From Novosphingobium sp. KA1 (GTDB lineage Bacteria; Pseudomonadota; Alphaproteobacteria; Sphingomonadales; Sphingomonadaceae): a DNA stretch of 64,000 nt. Under the pieces are notes generated by a model that made no database searches, was not told the origin of the DNA, and saw only the letters and a program-made list of their open reading frames with translations. Of this stretch, positions 54,413-63,651 are shown piece after piece (the first letter of the stretch is position 1; every line of letters starts with the position of its first letter). The translations under genes were made by a program, and so were the position numbers. The stretch is taken from contig NZ_CP021249.1 of the NCBI RefSeq assembly GCF_017309955.1, forward strand, positions 186,001 through 250,000, written 5' to 3'.

Positions 54413-55900
54413 ATGGTCGACATGAGTAAGAGTTTAGATCTAAATTTCAATCAGTTGGGATTGCGTGGCCTGTTCTACGGTGGAGGTTGGCACAAACCTG
54501 TGGCGGTCGGATATGCGCCGACGCTGTCTCCCGGTTCCGGCCGGAGTATCTGTGACGTCGCTCAAGCGACGGCGCCTGATGTGGACGCTGCAGTTGCCGC
54601 GGCACGATCCGCTTTTCCGGCGTGGCAGGCGGTTTTGCCGCTCGAACGGGCAAGAATACTGCGGTCAATAGCGGACGTCATTCGGCGGCATTCGCGAGAA
54701 CTGGTCGAAATCGACGCGGAAAATTGTGGCAACCCGGTATCCGAATTAATGGGGGATGCCGCGACGGCGATTGCCATGCTCGAGTTCTTTGCCGGTCTCG
54801 TTACCGAGATGAAGGGACAATCGATTCCGTCTGGTCCAAACGCGGTTAATTTTAGCCTGCGTCAACCCATGGGCGTAGTCGCACGGATTCTGGCCTTCAA
54901 TCATCCCTTCATGTTCTGCGCGGCGAAAATTGCCGCGCCGCTGGCAGCCGGGAACACGGTGATTGTGAAGCCGCCGGAACAGGCCCCGCTGTCCGCGCTG
55001 CGTCTGGCCGAACTTCTCGAGGACGTTTTGCCACCGGGCGTTTTCAATGTTCTCCCAGGGGGGAGCGAAGCGGGGTCGGCTCTTGCCGAACACCCGCATG
55101 TCGCAAAAGTGTCGGTGATTGGCAGCGTAGCCGCAGGACGCAATGTCATGCGGGCGGCAAGCGAGACGATAAAGCCAGTCCTGTTGGAACTGGGTGGAAA
55201 GAACGCGTTGATCGCGTTCCCGGACGCCGATCCGGAAGCGGTCGCCGATGCGATGGTCCAGGGGATGAATTTTGGCTGGTGCGGGCAATCGTGCGGATCG
55301 ACCAGCCGAGCCTACGTCCAGGAAGCGATCTACGAGACCGTATTGGGGCTGCTGCCAGACCGGATCGGGCGCTACAAGCCAGGTGTGCCTACCGATCCCG
55401 GCACGACCATGGGGGCACTGATCAGCGAGAATCACCTGGACCGCGTTCTCGACTACATCGCTTCCGCGAAGGCGGAAGGAGCCCGTCTGCTGACCGGCGG
55501 CGGGCGTCCATCGGACCCGGTCCTGTCCGGCGGCTACTACCTCGAACCGACGGTCTTCTGCGACGTCACCTCCTCGATGCGGATCGCACGGGAGGAAATA
55601 TTCGGCCCGGTCCTCTCGGTACTCAAATGGACCGATGAGCAAGAAATGCTGGCGCAGGTCAACGCGCTGGACTTCGGTCTGACCTGTTCGATCTGGAGTC
55701 GCGATATCGATGCCGCTTGCCGAACCGCCTTGGCGGTGGAAGCCGGCTTCGTCTGGATCAACGAGGTTTCGAAGCATTACCTCGGTGCGCCGTATGGCGG
55801 GGTGAAACAATCGGGTATCGGCAGGGAAGAATGCCTCGACGAACTCATCAGCTTCACGCAGGAAAAGAACATTCACATACGCATTTCGCCTGCATCGTAA
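54413..55900 (+). CDS. NAD(P)-dependent aldehyde dehydrogenase
   Basis: A 495-aa ALDH. It has the cofactor-binding region (AFNHPFMF, KPPEQAPLS), the general base Glu in LELGGKN, the nucleophilic Cys in WCGQSCGSTSR and EEIFGPVLSV. It oxidises an aldehyde to the acid. Starts at 54413 or 54422 are both in frame with weak ribosome binding sites. The next gene encodes a ThDP enzyme 55 bases on; together they suggest decarboxylation of a 2-oxo acid followed by aldehyde oxidation. Substrate unknown. Confidence 0.88.
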   Translation: MVDMSKSLDLNFNQLGLRGLFYGGGWHKPVAVGYAPTLSPGSGRSICDVAQATAPDVDAAVAAARSAFPAWQAVLPLERARILRSIADVIRRHSRELVEIDAENCGNPVSELMGDAATAIAMLEFFAGLVTEMKGQSIPSGPNAVNFSLRQPMGVVARILAFNHPFMFCAAKIAAPLAAGNTVIVKPPEQAPLSALRLAELLEDVLPPGVFNVLPGGSEAGSALAEHPHVAKVSVIGSVAAGRNVMRAASETIKPVLLELGGKNALIAFPDADPEAVADAMVQGMNFGWCGQSCGSTSRAYVQEAIYETVLGLLPDRIGRYKPGVPTDPGTTMGALISENHLDRVLDYIASAKAEGARLLTGGGRPSDPVLSGGYYLEPTVFCDVTSSMRIAREEIFGPVLSVLKWTDEQEMLAQVNALDFGLTCSIWSRDIDAACRTALAVEAGFVWINEVSKHYLGAPYGGVKQSGIGREECLDELISFTQEKNIHIRISPAS

Positions 55901-55955
55901 TCAGGCGCGGCAACAAACGTATTTGTGAATAGATCATTTTCGGGAAAATAATTTC

Positions 55956-57719
55956 ATGTCGGTAGAAAAACCCACTCCCTTCCATTCGAGTGAAGCGCAA
56001 TTCGGCTCCGACGTCATTGCGGAAACGCTGCGTGATGCAGGCATCCCCTATATCGCTCTCAATCCGGGAGCCAGTTTTCGCGGGCTGCATGACAGTCTGG
56101 TAAATTACCTTGGCAACGAGCGGCCGAGCATGCTGCTTTGCCTCCATGAGGAGCACGCGGTTGCCATTGCCCATGGCTATGCAAAGGTTACGGGCCGCAC
56201 GATGGCGGCAGCCGTGCATTCGAACGTAGGCCTGTTTCATGCGACGATGGCAATGTTCAACGCCTGGTGCGATCGCATGCCCGTGGTGGTCGTCGGTGCG
56301 ACCGGTCCGGTCGACGCGGCCAAACGGCGTCCGTGGATAGACTGGATTCACACCGCCCGGGACCAGGGCGCGATCGTGCGCCCATACGTTAAATGGGACG
56401 ATCAGCCTGCATCCGTTGCGGCTGCGCGGGAGTCGGTCGTTCGAGCAATCCAGGTGGCGCAGACTTATCCGCAGGGGCCGGTCTATGTGAATTTCGATTC
56501 CGAGGTACAGGAAACGCGGCTTGGAGAGGCTCTACCTTCCCTGAACCTCGCGCGAATGATGCCTTCGGTTGCGAACGGCCCTTGTATGGAGGCTGTCAGC
56601 AAGGCCGTTGCGGCCCTCGAAGGAGCTGAGCGCCCTGTGGTGATGATCGGCCGGGTCTCGCGCGATGCGTCCGCCTGGAAAGATCGCATCGCTCTTGCCG
56701 AGGCGCTGGGCGCTAAAGTCGTCACGGATCTGAAGGTCGCCGCAGCCTTTCCGACCGAGCACCCATTGCACGTCGGCACGCCCGCCTACTTCGCCGATGC
56801 CGAAACGATGGCTGCATTGAGGGACGCGGACGTTATCCTGAGCCTGGACTGGGTGGATCTCGCCGGCACGATGAAGATGAGTATCGGCGACGCGGAATAT
56901 CCGACCGTGATCCATGCTTCGCTCGATCATGTCCTGCACAACGGTTGGAGCATGGATCATCAGGCACTGCCACTGGTCGATGTGGCGTTCGCCTGTAGCC
57001 CGGATTCCGCTGTCGCCTCCATCCTCAAAAAGCTCAAGAAGACGAGTTCGGCCTCCCATGCTATGGAAGCCGCGCCGATCCCCGACGTGGAATTGTCCGG
57101 ACCGATTTCGGTGGACGGGCTGGGTATCGCCCTGCGGCACGCATCCCAGGGACATCCCGTATCGCTTCTCCATGTCCCACTTTCCTGGAATGCGGCGATC
57201 TGGCCGCTGCGCGGTCCATACGATTTCCTCGGTTCCGATGGGGGCGGTGGTATCGGGGGCGGGCCGGGCATTGCGGTCGGTTCGGCTCTGGCCCTGCGCG
57301 ATTGCCTGCCCGAGATGCTGCCGATCGCCATTTGCGGCGACGGCGATTTCATCATGGGGGCCACCGCGATCTGGACTGCCGTGCACTATCGCGTGCCGCT
57401 GCTGGTCGTGGTCGCCAACAACCAGTCGTTCTATAACGATGAACTGCACCAGGAGAGAGTCGCACGCATCCGCGGGCGCCCGGTGGAGAACAAGTGGATC
57501 GGCCAGCGAATGATCGATCCGGAAATCAACATCGGCGAACTGGCGAGCGCTCAAGGTGCAGTGGCATTCGGCCCGGTTCACGACGGAGCGGAGCTTAACG
57601 ATGTCTTCCGCAGGGCCATCGCCGAGGTCAGGTCCGGCCGCGTGGCGGTCGTCGATGTGCGGGTGCGCCCCGGATACAATCCGAACATGGCATCGGCCCT
57701 CACGCGGGACGGGAAATAG
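55956..57719 (+). CDS. Thiamine diphosphate-dependent enzyme (benzoylformate decarboxylase / acetolactate synthase-like)
   Basis: A 587-aa three-domain ThDP enzyme. The pyrimidine domain has the conserved Glu in LLCLHEEHAVAIAHGYAK. The central domain is near residues 200-330. The pyrophosphate domain has the ThDP motif ICGDGDFIMGATAIW ending in VVANNQSFYND. Such enzymes decarboxylate or ligate 2-oxo acids. With the adjacent ALDH it could convert an aryl-2-oxo acid to an aldehyde and then an acid, but a lyase or synthase activity is equally possible. Confidence 0.85.
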   Translation: MSVEKPTPFHSSEAQFGSDVIAETLRDAGIPYIALNPGASFRGLHDSLVNYLGNERPSMLLCLHEEHAVAIAHGYAKVTGRTMAAAVHSNVGLFHATMAMFNAWCDRMPVVVVGATGPVDAAKRRPWIDWIHTARDQGAIVRPYVKWDDQPASVAAARESVVRAIQVAQTYPQGPVYVNFDSEVQETRLGEALPSLNLARMMPSVANGPCMEAVSKAVAALEGAERPVVMIGRVSRDASAWKDRIALAEALGAKVVTDLKVAAAFPTEHPLHVGTPAYFADAETMAALRDADVILSLDWVDLAGTMKMSIGDAEYPTVIHASLDHVLHNGWSMDHQALPLVDVAFACSPDSAVASILKKLKKTSSASHAMEAAPIPDVELSGPISVDGLGIALRHASQGHPVSLLHVPLSWNAAIWPLRGPYDFLGSDGGGGIGGGPGIAVGSALALRDCLPEMLPIAICGDGDFIMGATAIWTAVHYRVPLLVVVANNQSFYNDELHQERVARIRGRPVENKWIGQRMIDPEINIGELASAQGAVAFGPVHDGAELNDVFRRAIAEVRSGRVAVVDVRVRPGYNPNMASALTRDGK

Positions 57720-58040
57720 CGCCTGCTTTTCCGAAGCCCCGGCGCACCCGCCCAAATCACGCCACGCATACTCTGCTCGTTCGTGCTGAGGAAGGCCGAG
57801 AGTGGAGGTCGAGGGCCTGTCTCGAAGCCCCGGGCGTGGCGCGAGGCCCTTCGACACGGTGTTTCAGCCTTCAACTTCAACACCTACTCAGGGCAGACGA
57901 AGCAGCTGGACACCTCGAAGAACCGTCTGATTTCGGCATGATGGCGACGTGAAGGCGCGCGAGTGGATGGTGAGCCCCGGTTTCGGGGGCTGATCCGCTG
58001 ATTTCCGTGTCGGAACCGACTGCAGGGGCTGGCTTTTGCG
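57720..58040. other. Intergenic region without recognisable gene
   Basis: No coding sequence recognised in these 321 bp. A GCCCC/GGGGC stem at 57974-57990 may belong to the end of the adjacent IS5 remnant or act as a terminator, though no T-run follows. Confidence 0.4.
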
Positions 58041-58376
58041 TCATGCGGGCGCAGGACGCCCCTCAAGCCAGGCAAGACGCTGGAAGTTATAGGCCAGGTT
58101 CGCCATTCCGATCTTGATGCGGGCTCGCGCGATGCCCTTGGCGAGGAATGCTTCGTTCTTCTTCGACCGGTAGGCCGTATCGGCCCAGATCCCCGAGCCG
58201 GTGTTGTCCTTGCTGACCACGTCAGGCAGCCGGGCACCGTCATGGGCATTGGCGGCACTGGCATGGCCATGGGTGCGGTCGATGCCTATATGGTTCTTGT
58301 AGCCGAACATCGGGATGGCGAGGTCGACCGGCTTCGCCGCCTTGGAAGCGGCGCCCTCCTTCACTTGGCCTTGGTG
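58041..58376 (-). pseudogene. IS5 family transposase remnant
   Basis: About 107 codons of IS5 transposase sequence: YKNHIGIDRTHGH, AHDGARLPDVVSKDNT, WADTAYRSKKNEAFLA, then GIARARIKIGMANLAYNFQR. The N-terminal half is missing. Compared with the usual IS5 order there are internal deletions after DRTHGH and between AFLA and GIARAR. It ends at the left boundary of IS66. Clearly inactive. Confidence 0.75.
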
Positions 58377-58455
58377 TACTTGACGCGTAAGCGGTAAAAA
58401 TCCCCCACGTAGTGGTGGAGCGGCCGTGGCGGGTTTGACCCTGTAATTTCGGCGA

Positions 58456-60069
58456 TCAAGCGGCGGTGGCGATGTTGCTCATTTCGAACATGGTTTGTCC
58501 GGCGTGTGTATCGATCCAGTTGTATGGGAGCAGGTCGTCGATTGGATCGGTGTCGGATCGGGTGATGATCCGGGAGAGCGCATCGGAGAGATAAGCGTAG
58601 GGCTCGATGTCCAGCATCTTGCAGGTTTCGACCAGTGAGGCGATCGCCGCCCAGTTTTCGGCGCCGAGCTGGTGACCGGCGAACAACGCATTTTTTCTCT
58701 GGAGAGTCACCGGCCTGATGGCCCGTTCGGCGGAGTTGTTGTCGAGTTCGATCCGGCCGTCGTAGAGGAAGCGGGTGAAGCCACCCCAGCGCTTCAGTGC
58801 ATATTTCATTGCATCGCTCGTCGCCGAGCCGGCCATGATGCGGGGACTGGTGGCGACGAACCAGGCGTGGAGCTTGTCGACCAGCGGACGGCTTCGCTCC
58901 TGTCGGACAGCGAGGCGCTCCTCGGCCGGATACCCTCGGACTTCCTTCTCGATGGAGTAGATTCTGGCGATGCGCTGCAATGCATCCTGCGCTATCGGAG
59001 CATCGCTGCCCGCATCCATAAACTTGCGGCGCAGATGGGCCCAGCAGTAGGATTTCTCGACGCCAGCATTGGCGCTGACGTCCTTGCCGAACTGGTCGTA
59101 GGCTTGCCAGGCATCGACCTGCAGGATGCCCTGGTAGGTTCCGAGCAACTGTTTGGCCCACATCTTTCCGCGACCCGGCAGGTAGGTGTAGAGCGCCAGC
59201 GGCGGATCGGCACCGCCATGGGCCCGGTCGTCACAGACGATGACCCACATGTAGCCGGTTTTGGTCTTGCCGGTTCCCGGCGCCAGCACCTTGACGGTGG
59301 TTTCGTCGACGAACAGCCGTGATCGGACAAGCGCATCCACGCGCATCCGGTTGACGATCGGCATCAGCGCCGCGATGCCCCGGCCGACCCAGTTGGCCAG
59401 CGTGGCGCGGCTGATCTCGATGCCCTGCCGCGCGAAGATCTTCGACTGACGGTAAAGCGGAAGGTGATCGCAGTATTTGTTGATGAGCACATTCGCGATC
59501 AGTGCCTCGGTGGGCAAGCCGCCGGGCACCACATGTGCCGGTGCCGACGCCTGGTGTACGCCGTCGGTGCAGCAGCGGCAGGCATAGCGCGGCCGGATCG
59601 TCACCATGACGCGGTGTTGCGCCGGGATGATGTCGAGCCGCTCGCAGCGGTCCTCCCCGATTCTGTGCAGCGCGCCGCCGCAGGCGCATTCCAGGTTGTC
59701 GGGCTCGATCACCACCTCGAAGCGCGGCAGATGCGCCGGCAGCGATGCCCGCTCCGCGCCGGCAGGCCGCCGCTTGCGAGGCCTGAGGCCATAACGCTCG
59801 GTTTCCTCATCCGTCTTGTCCTGCAGGCCCTGGGCTTCGCCAAGGGCGACTGCCTGGTCTTCCAGCGCCAGGGCGAGCTGATCGGCGGACAGCTTTTCAG
59901 AGCGCTTGCCGAAGGTCGTGCGGTTGATCAGCTTGAGGATATGCTCGAGCCGCGCCGTGCGGGCGCGCTCGGCCAGCAGCATCGCCTTGAGCTGCTCGAC
60001 GTCGTCGGGAAGCTCGTCGTATCCGGCCTCTGCGCCAGGTCCGACAGGGGGTTCAGGATGCGCCGCCAC
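58456..60069 (-). CDS. tnpC: IS66 transposase TnpC
   Basis: A 537-aa DDE transposase: coiled-coil start (LKAMLLAERARTARLEHILKLI), zinc-finger domain (CACGGALHRIGED, CRCCTDGVHQ), catalytic core (LFVDETTVKVL, QVDAWQAYDQF, YCWAHLRRKF) and the C-terminal IS66 segment ELDNNSAERAIRPVTLQRKN. Complete. Confidence 0.93.
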   Translation of the reverse strand: MAAHPEPPVGPGAEAGYDELPDDVEQLKAMLLAERARTARLEHILKLINRTTFGKRSEKLSADQLALALEDQAVALGEAQGLQDKTDEETERYGLRPRKRRPAGAERASLPAHLPRFEVVIEPDNLECACGGALHRIGEDRCERLDIIPAQHRVMVTIRPRYACRCCTDGVHQASAPAHVVPGGLPTEALIANVLINKYCDHLPLYRQSKIFARQGIEISRATLANWVGRGIAALMPIVNRMRVDALVRSRLFVDETTVKVLAPGTGKTKTGYMWVIVCDDRAHGGADPPLALYTYLPGRGKMWAKQLLGTYQGILQVDAWQAYDQFGKDVSANAGVEKSYCWAHLRRKFMDAGSDAPIAQDALQRIARIYSIEKEVRGYPAEERLAVRQERSRPLVDKLHAWFVATSPRIMAGSATSDAMKYALKRWGGFTRFLYDGRIELDNNSAERAIRPVTLQRKNALFAGHQLGAENWAAIASLVETCKMLDIEPYAYLSDALSRIITRSDTDPIDDLLPYNWIDTHAGQTMFEMSNIATAA

Positions 60070-60136
60070 GCCCGTATCCTAACGGATTTTGCGCCGCCAG
60101 AAACGGCCTTGCGCCAAGCGGATTCAGGCATGCGAC

Positions 60137-60490
60137 CTACTGCGCATGTAACGGTTTGGGCACTCGCGGAACATGCACGCGCGACCAGTCCAACCCTTCG
60201 ATCAGCGCCGAGGCTTGCGCCGCCGACAGCTTCATCACCCCGTCTCCCGGGCGTGGCCAACGGAACTTTCCATCGTGCAGGCGCTTCGTCACCAGCACCA
60301 GCCCGGTTCCGTCCCAGACCAGGAGCTTTATCCGGTCCGCCCTGCGCGCCCGGAAGATAAACAGCATGCCAGAGAAAGGATCGAGTCTGAGCTCGCGCTC
60401 GACCAGCGAGGCGAGGCCCACCATTCCTTTCCTGAAGTCTACGGGCTGCGTCGCAACCAGCACCTTTAAGGGGCCAGGCGGGATGATCAC
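60137..60490 (-). CDS. tnpB: IS66 accessory protein TnpB (Orf2)
   Basis: A 117-aa IS66 Orf2 protein (VATQPVDFRKGMVGLASLV, FIFRARRADRIKLLVWDGTG). Required for transposition; its exact role is unclear. The GTG start overlaps the tnpA stop (GTGA at 60487-60490). Confidence 0.92.
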   Translation of the reverse strand: MIIPPGPLKVLVATQPVDFRKGMVGLASLVERELRLDPFSGMLFIFRARRADRIKLLVWDGTGLVLVTKRLHDGKFRWPRPGDGVMKLSAAQASALIEGLDWSRVHVPRVPKPLHAQ

Positions 60491-60906
60491 GCGCTCACCT
60501 GCACGGCCAGCAGCACCCGCTCGATATGATCGGCGCTCACGTCGTCGGGCACGCGGATCACCAAGCCGCCGGTCTCGATGACGATCTGTCCGCTCACCGA
60601 TTGCGGCGGCGGGCCGGGCAATGCGCCAGCATTCTCCCTCTCGACCATCGCCGGAACGAAACTCATGGCCTCCGCCCGTTCCCGCAATCCTCGACGCCAT
60701 GTGTACAGCTGCTGCGGAAACAGCCCGTGTCGGCGCGCCACCGCCGACACATTCGCTCCAGGCTCCAGGCTCTCCGCAATAATCCGCGCCCGGGCCTCCG
60801 GTGTCCACCGGCGCTTGCCACCGGCGGTTTCGATCACATCAAGCCGTTCCGCACGGCCCGGCACGCTCGTTTCGACACTCGTTTCGAAATCAGTTTCATC
60901 ACTCAC
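60487..60906 (-). CDS. tnpA: IS66 accessory protein TnpA (HTH)
   Basis: A 139-aa protein with a helix-turn-helix (RRWTPEARARIIAESLEPGA, SAVARRHGLFPQQLYTWRR). It binds element ends in the IS66 family. First gene of the IS66 operon, translationally coupled to tnpB. Confidence 0.92.
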   Translation of the reverse strand: MSDETDFETSVETSVPGRAERLDVIETAGGKRRWTPEARARIIAESLEPGANVSAVARRHGLFPQQLYTWRRGLRERAEAMSFVPAMVERENAGALPGPPPQSVSGQIVIETGGLVIRVPDDVSADHIERVLLAVQVSA

Positions 60907-61175
60907 CGGTCACCTCGCCGTCCATCGCGGCGAAACTACCAAACTCGGACAATCTGAAAATGTGGGGGAGGTTTACCGCTTACGATCAGATTACCGATGG
61001 ACTAAATAAACTGCACGTCGCGATGCGGCGATCGGGAGTGAGCGATAAACTCGCCGTCATGGCCCGTTGCTCTATCGTGGGGCACATCATAGCAAAGTCG
61101 CCGTATGGGGATCGATCGCAGCCGCTGCGCGGCGTAGATACGTTCTTCAATAATGAACCTCTAGAAGGCGGTGAG

Positions 61176-61607
61176 ATGTTTGGAATTTTTGGCCAAAAAC
61201 CGAAGGACGGACCTCCCAACAGCGTTGGTGAGGCCAAGAAGCTTATAGAACGTCTCGGCCAATCTCGTGGTGGCGAAATCATCAGAGCCGGGGCGCTGGC
61301 TGGAAATGTGTTCTGCCAGATATTCTTGTCCCAAGCCGGGCTTTCTATTCCGAAGGAACGGAGAAATGACAAACTCCAGCATGACTTGGTGATGTTTACC
61401 GAAATGGCGGCCAAGTCCGGTGACGCGGGGTCTCAGTTTAACCTGGGTAAACTGTATATGGACAAGATTGATGCCAGCGCTGAATATCTCGATCAAGACG
61501 ATATAGATAATATAAAACAAGCGAAGTATTGGTACGGAATGGCTTCAAGGCAAGGCCTGCCTGAGGCTATCAGATCTCTGAAAAACCTAGAAGTATTTGA
61601 CTTTTGA
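61176..61607 (+). CDS. Sel1-repeat-like hypothetical protein
   Basis: A 143-aa protein with an apparent Sel1/TPR-like repeat in its second half (AGSQFNLGKLYMDKID, then IKQAKYWYGMASRQGLPEAI). Sel1 repeats mediate protein contacts. The ATG at 61176 was chosen after AAGGCGGTGAG; the frame is open upstream into IS66, so an earlier start removed by the insertion is possible. Base composition is AT-richer than the neighbours. It leads a three-gene group ending in a DarT-like toxin. Confidence 0.6.
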   Translation: MFGIFGQKPKDGPPNSVGEAKKLIERLGQSRGGEIIRAGALAGNVFCQIFLSQAGLSIPKERRNDKLQHDLVMFTEMAAKSGDAGSQFNLGKLYMDKIDASAEYLDQDDIDNIKQAKYWYGMASRQGLPEAIRSLKNLEVFDF

Positions 61608-61627
61608 AAACTTAAAGGGGTGATTTA

Positions 61628-61912
61628 ATGGGTGCTGTAGCGGGAGGGCTAATTGTTATATACGTAATTGGTAAAATTACGGAATGGGCGGCATGGAAGC
61701 GAATTTTTGAGAGTTACAGATTAATGGTATGGGTGAGCTCCATAGCTGCTTTTGCAATAATCTTTGCTCTATGGTTTTCACAACGGAATAAGGTCTACGC
61801 CTTTAATCCTGCAATGTTCATCGACTATGCAATCGCAGGTATCGTCTTGCCTATTATTAGAACTATCTGGCGGAATCGTAGGGAAGCGAAGGCAAACCGT
61901 TCGGAGCGCTGA
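61628..61912 (+). CDS. Small membrane protein
   Basis: A 94-aa protein with two or three hydrophobic segments (VAGGLIVIYVIGKI, VWVSSIAAFAIIFALWF, IDYAIAGIVLPII) and a basic cytoplasmic tail (RNRREAKANRSER). No family recognised. It lies 20 bases after the Sel1-like gene and two bases before the DarT-like gene, so probably one transcript. Confidence 0.6.
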   Translation: MGAVAGGLIVIYVIGKITEWAAWKRIFESYRLMVWVSSIAAFAIIFALWFSQRNKVYAFNPAMFIDYAIAGIVLPIIRTIWRNRREAKANRSER

Positions 61913-61914
61913 AA

Positions 61915-62574
61915 TTGGCAAAGATCGGCTATCGAGATAAAATTCGAGAGATCGTCGCCTATCGTGGCATCGAGTACCTTTGCCATTTCACGCCAGCGCC
62001 CAATTTGCCCAACATCATAGCGCATGGTTTGCTATGTCGAGCTCACCTATCAACGGCCGGAATGCCCGCATACACCAGCATTGACCATCGCCTAGATGGT
62101 GAAGACCAAGCCATCTCTGTTTCGATCTCCGCAATCAACCATAGAATGTTTGAAGCTAAGCGAGCAGCGTCGGGTCGAACTGACTGGATCGTCCTGTTTC
62201 TCTGCCCCAGCATCCTTTGGACGCATGAATGCCGTTTCTACGCTCGCAATGCTGCACGGCGTGAAATGCTCGATCACCGGGGCTTTCTGGGCGGTCCCTG
62301 GGCATTCAATAGGATGTTCTCGGAGTCATCTCATCCAAACGGGTTCACCGGATATTCTTATCGCGTGGATACCGGCATTGCCGATGCTCTTACGACTTAC
62401 TCCGATGCGGAAATTCAGGTGCTCGAGCCGATTTCTCCCGAATATGTGATAGGAGCATGGGCCAATAATATGCCCCTCGCCGAAATTGCGCAGAGCTGTC
62501 TAAACCGACTAAGTGGCTCTGAGCGTGACGTTCAGGTGAGCAGCCCCCACCGGGTGGTCCGGGCTGATAGTTAG
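61915..62574 (+). CDS. DarT-like ADP-ribosyltransferase (DUF4433 family), no DarG partner
   Basis: A 219-aa protein resembling DarT/DUF4433. N-terminal YLCHFTPAPNLPNIIAHGLL (H24 and N30 match the NAD-binding H and N of the family), a mid segment WIVLFLCPSILWTHECRFYARNAAR typical of one DarT branch, and DAEIQVLEPISPEYVIG with E166 as probable catalytic Glu. DarT enzymes ADP-ribosylate thymidine in single-stranded DNA and are toxic unless paired with the macrodomain protein DarG, which is not present. TTG start after GGAG. The last dozen residues may derive from the adjoining IS3 fragment. Confidence 0.68.
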   Translation: MAKIGYRDKIREIVAYRGIEYLCHFTPAPNLPNIIAHGLLCRAHLSTAGMPAYTSIDHRLDGEDQAISVSISAINHRMFEAKRAASGRTDWIVLFLCPSILWTHECRFYARNAARREMLDHRGFLGGPWAFNRMFSESSHPNGFTGYSYRVDTGIADALTTYSDAEIQVLEPISPEYVIGAWANNMPLAEIAQSCLNRLSGSERDVQVSSPHRVVRADS

Positions 62575-62710
62575 TGCATTGTTGTCTCGGCCGCCATTGC
62601 CGGTCGGAGGTGGAGCGGAGCGGAACCGGAGACCGGCAATGGCGGTGTCGCCGCTTCCGGCGCCGGCGGGCGGTAGCCGAGGCTGCTGTGCGGCCGGACG
62701 GTGTTGTAGG
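62571..62710 (-). pseudogene. IS3 family transposase C-terminal fragment
   Basis: About 46 codons reading YNTVRPHSSLGYRPPAPEA, the C-terminal signature of IS3 orfB, then an extended tail to a stop at 62571. It is cut off on the right by the IS21 end. Only the last part of the gene remains. Confidence 0.75.
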
Positions 62711-62922
62711 TGTCAACCGGCGCGCAAAACTGACCCCCTATCGGCGCCCAATATTGACCCCACCTTTCGGCAGCGCGGCGGTTATCCCGGTAGTCGATAG
62801 GAGGGGCCCACGGACGACGACGCGCACCGTCAGGTGTGCTGGCGGCGGCGTCCGTGGGAGGTCCCTGTTGACCCACCGGGTTAACCGCCGGGGATGGGGG
62901 TCCGGGGGAAGGGGTTTTGGGC

Positions 62923-63651
62923 TCAGTTTCGGTTTTTGAACCGCCAGCTGTCGTTGCCTGTCTCGATGATGTCGCAATGGTGGGTGATGCGATCAAGGAG
63001 CGCGGTGGTCATCTTGGCGTCGTGGAAGACGCTCGGCCATTCGCCAAAGGCGAGATTGGTCGTGATGATCACCGAGGTCTTTTCGTAGAGCTTGCTGATC
63101 AGGTGGAAGAGCATCTGGCCGCCGGAACGGGCGAACGGGAGATAGCCCAGTTCATCGAGCACAACGAGATCAAGCCGTGAGAGTTGAGCGGCAAGGCTTC
63201 CGGCTTTGCCCAGTCGTGCTTCTTCCTCAAGCCGGTTCACCAGATCAACCGTATTGAAGTATCGGCCTCTGGTGCCGGCGCGTACCACTGCGGCAGTGAT
63301 GGCGAGCGCCAGGTGGGTCTTGCCCGTGCCCGTTCCACCTACCAGCACGATATTGCGCCGTTCCGGCAGGAAGGAGCCGGCGTGCAGGGAGCGGATCAGC
63401 CCTTCGTTGATCGGCGTTCCGTCGAACATGAACCCATCCAGGTCCTTGATTGCCGGAAGCTTCGCCGCGGTCATCCGGTAGCGGATCGACGCTGCCTCCC
63501 GATGTGCAGTCTCGGCACGCAGCAGGTCGGCCAGCATCTCCATGATCGTTCTGTCGCGGCGGATGCCATTGGTGACGGCATCATCGAAGGCAGTGACCAT
63601 GCCCTTGAGCCCCAGCCCCTTGAGGGCTGCCACAATCTCATGCCGCTGCAT
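62923..63651 (-). CDS. istB: IS21 ATPase helper protein IstB
   Basis: A 242-aa AAA+ ATPase with Walker A ([13 protein letters not shown]) and Walker B ([10 protein letters not shown]), plus sensor segment [13 protein letters not shown]. It assists the IstA transposase. The ATG at 63651 overlaps the istA stop region by 14 bases. Confidence 0.92.
   Translation of the reverse strand: MQRHEIVAALKGLGLKGMVTAFDDAVTNGIRRDRTIMEMLADLLRAETAHREAASIRYRMTAAKLPAIKDLDGFMFDGTPINEGLIRSLHAGSFLPERRNIVLVGGTGTGKTHLALAITAAVVRAGTRGRYFNTVDLVNRLEEEARLGKAGSLAAQLSRLDLVVLDELGYLPFARSGGQMLFHLISKLYEKTSVIITTNLAFGEWPSVFHDAKMTTALLDRITHHCDIIETGNDSWRFKNRN

Larger units (their letters stand above)
58387..60983 (-). mobile_element. 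IS66 family element
   Basis: A complete three-gene IS66 element bounded by GTAAGCGGTAAA (58387) and its complement TTTACCGCTTAC (ending 60983). The terminal repeats share about 20 of the first 23 bases. The flanking eight bases do not match (CTTGACGC versus GATCAGAT), so the expected 8-bp target duplication is absent. Confidence 0.85.
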
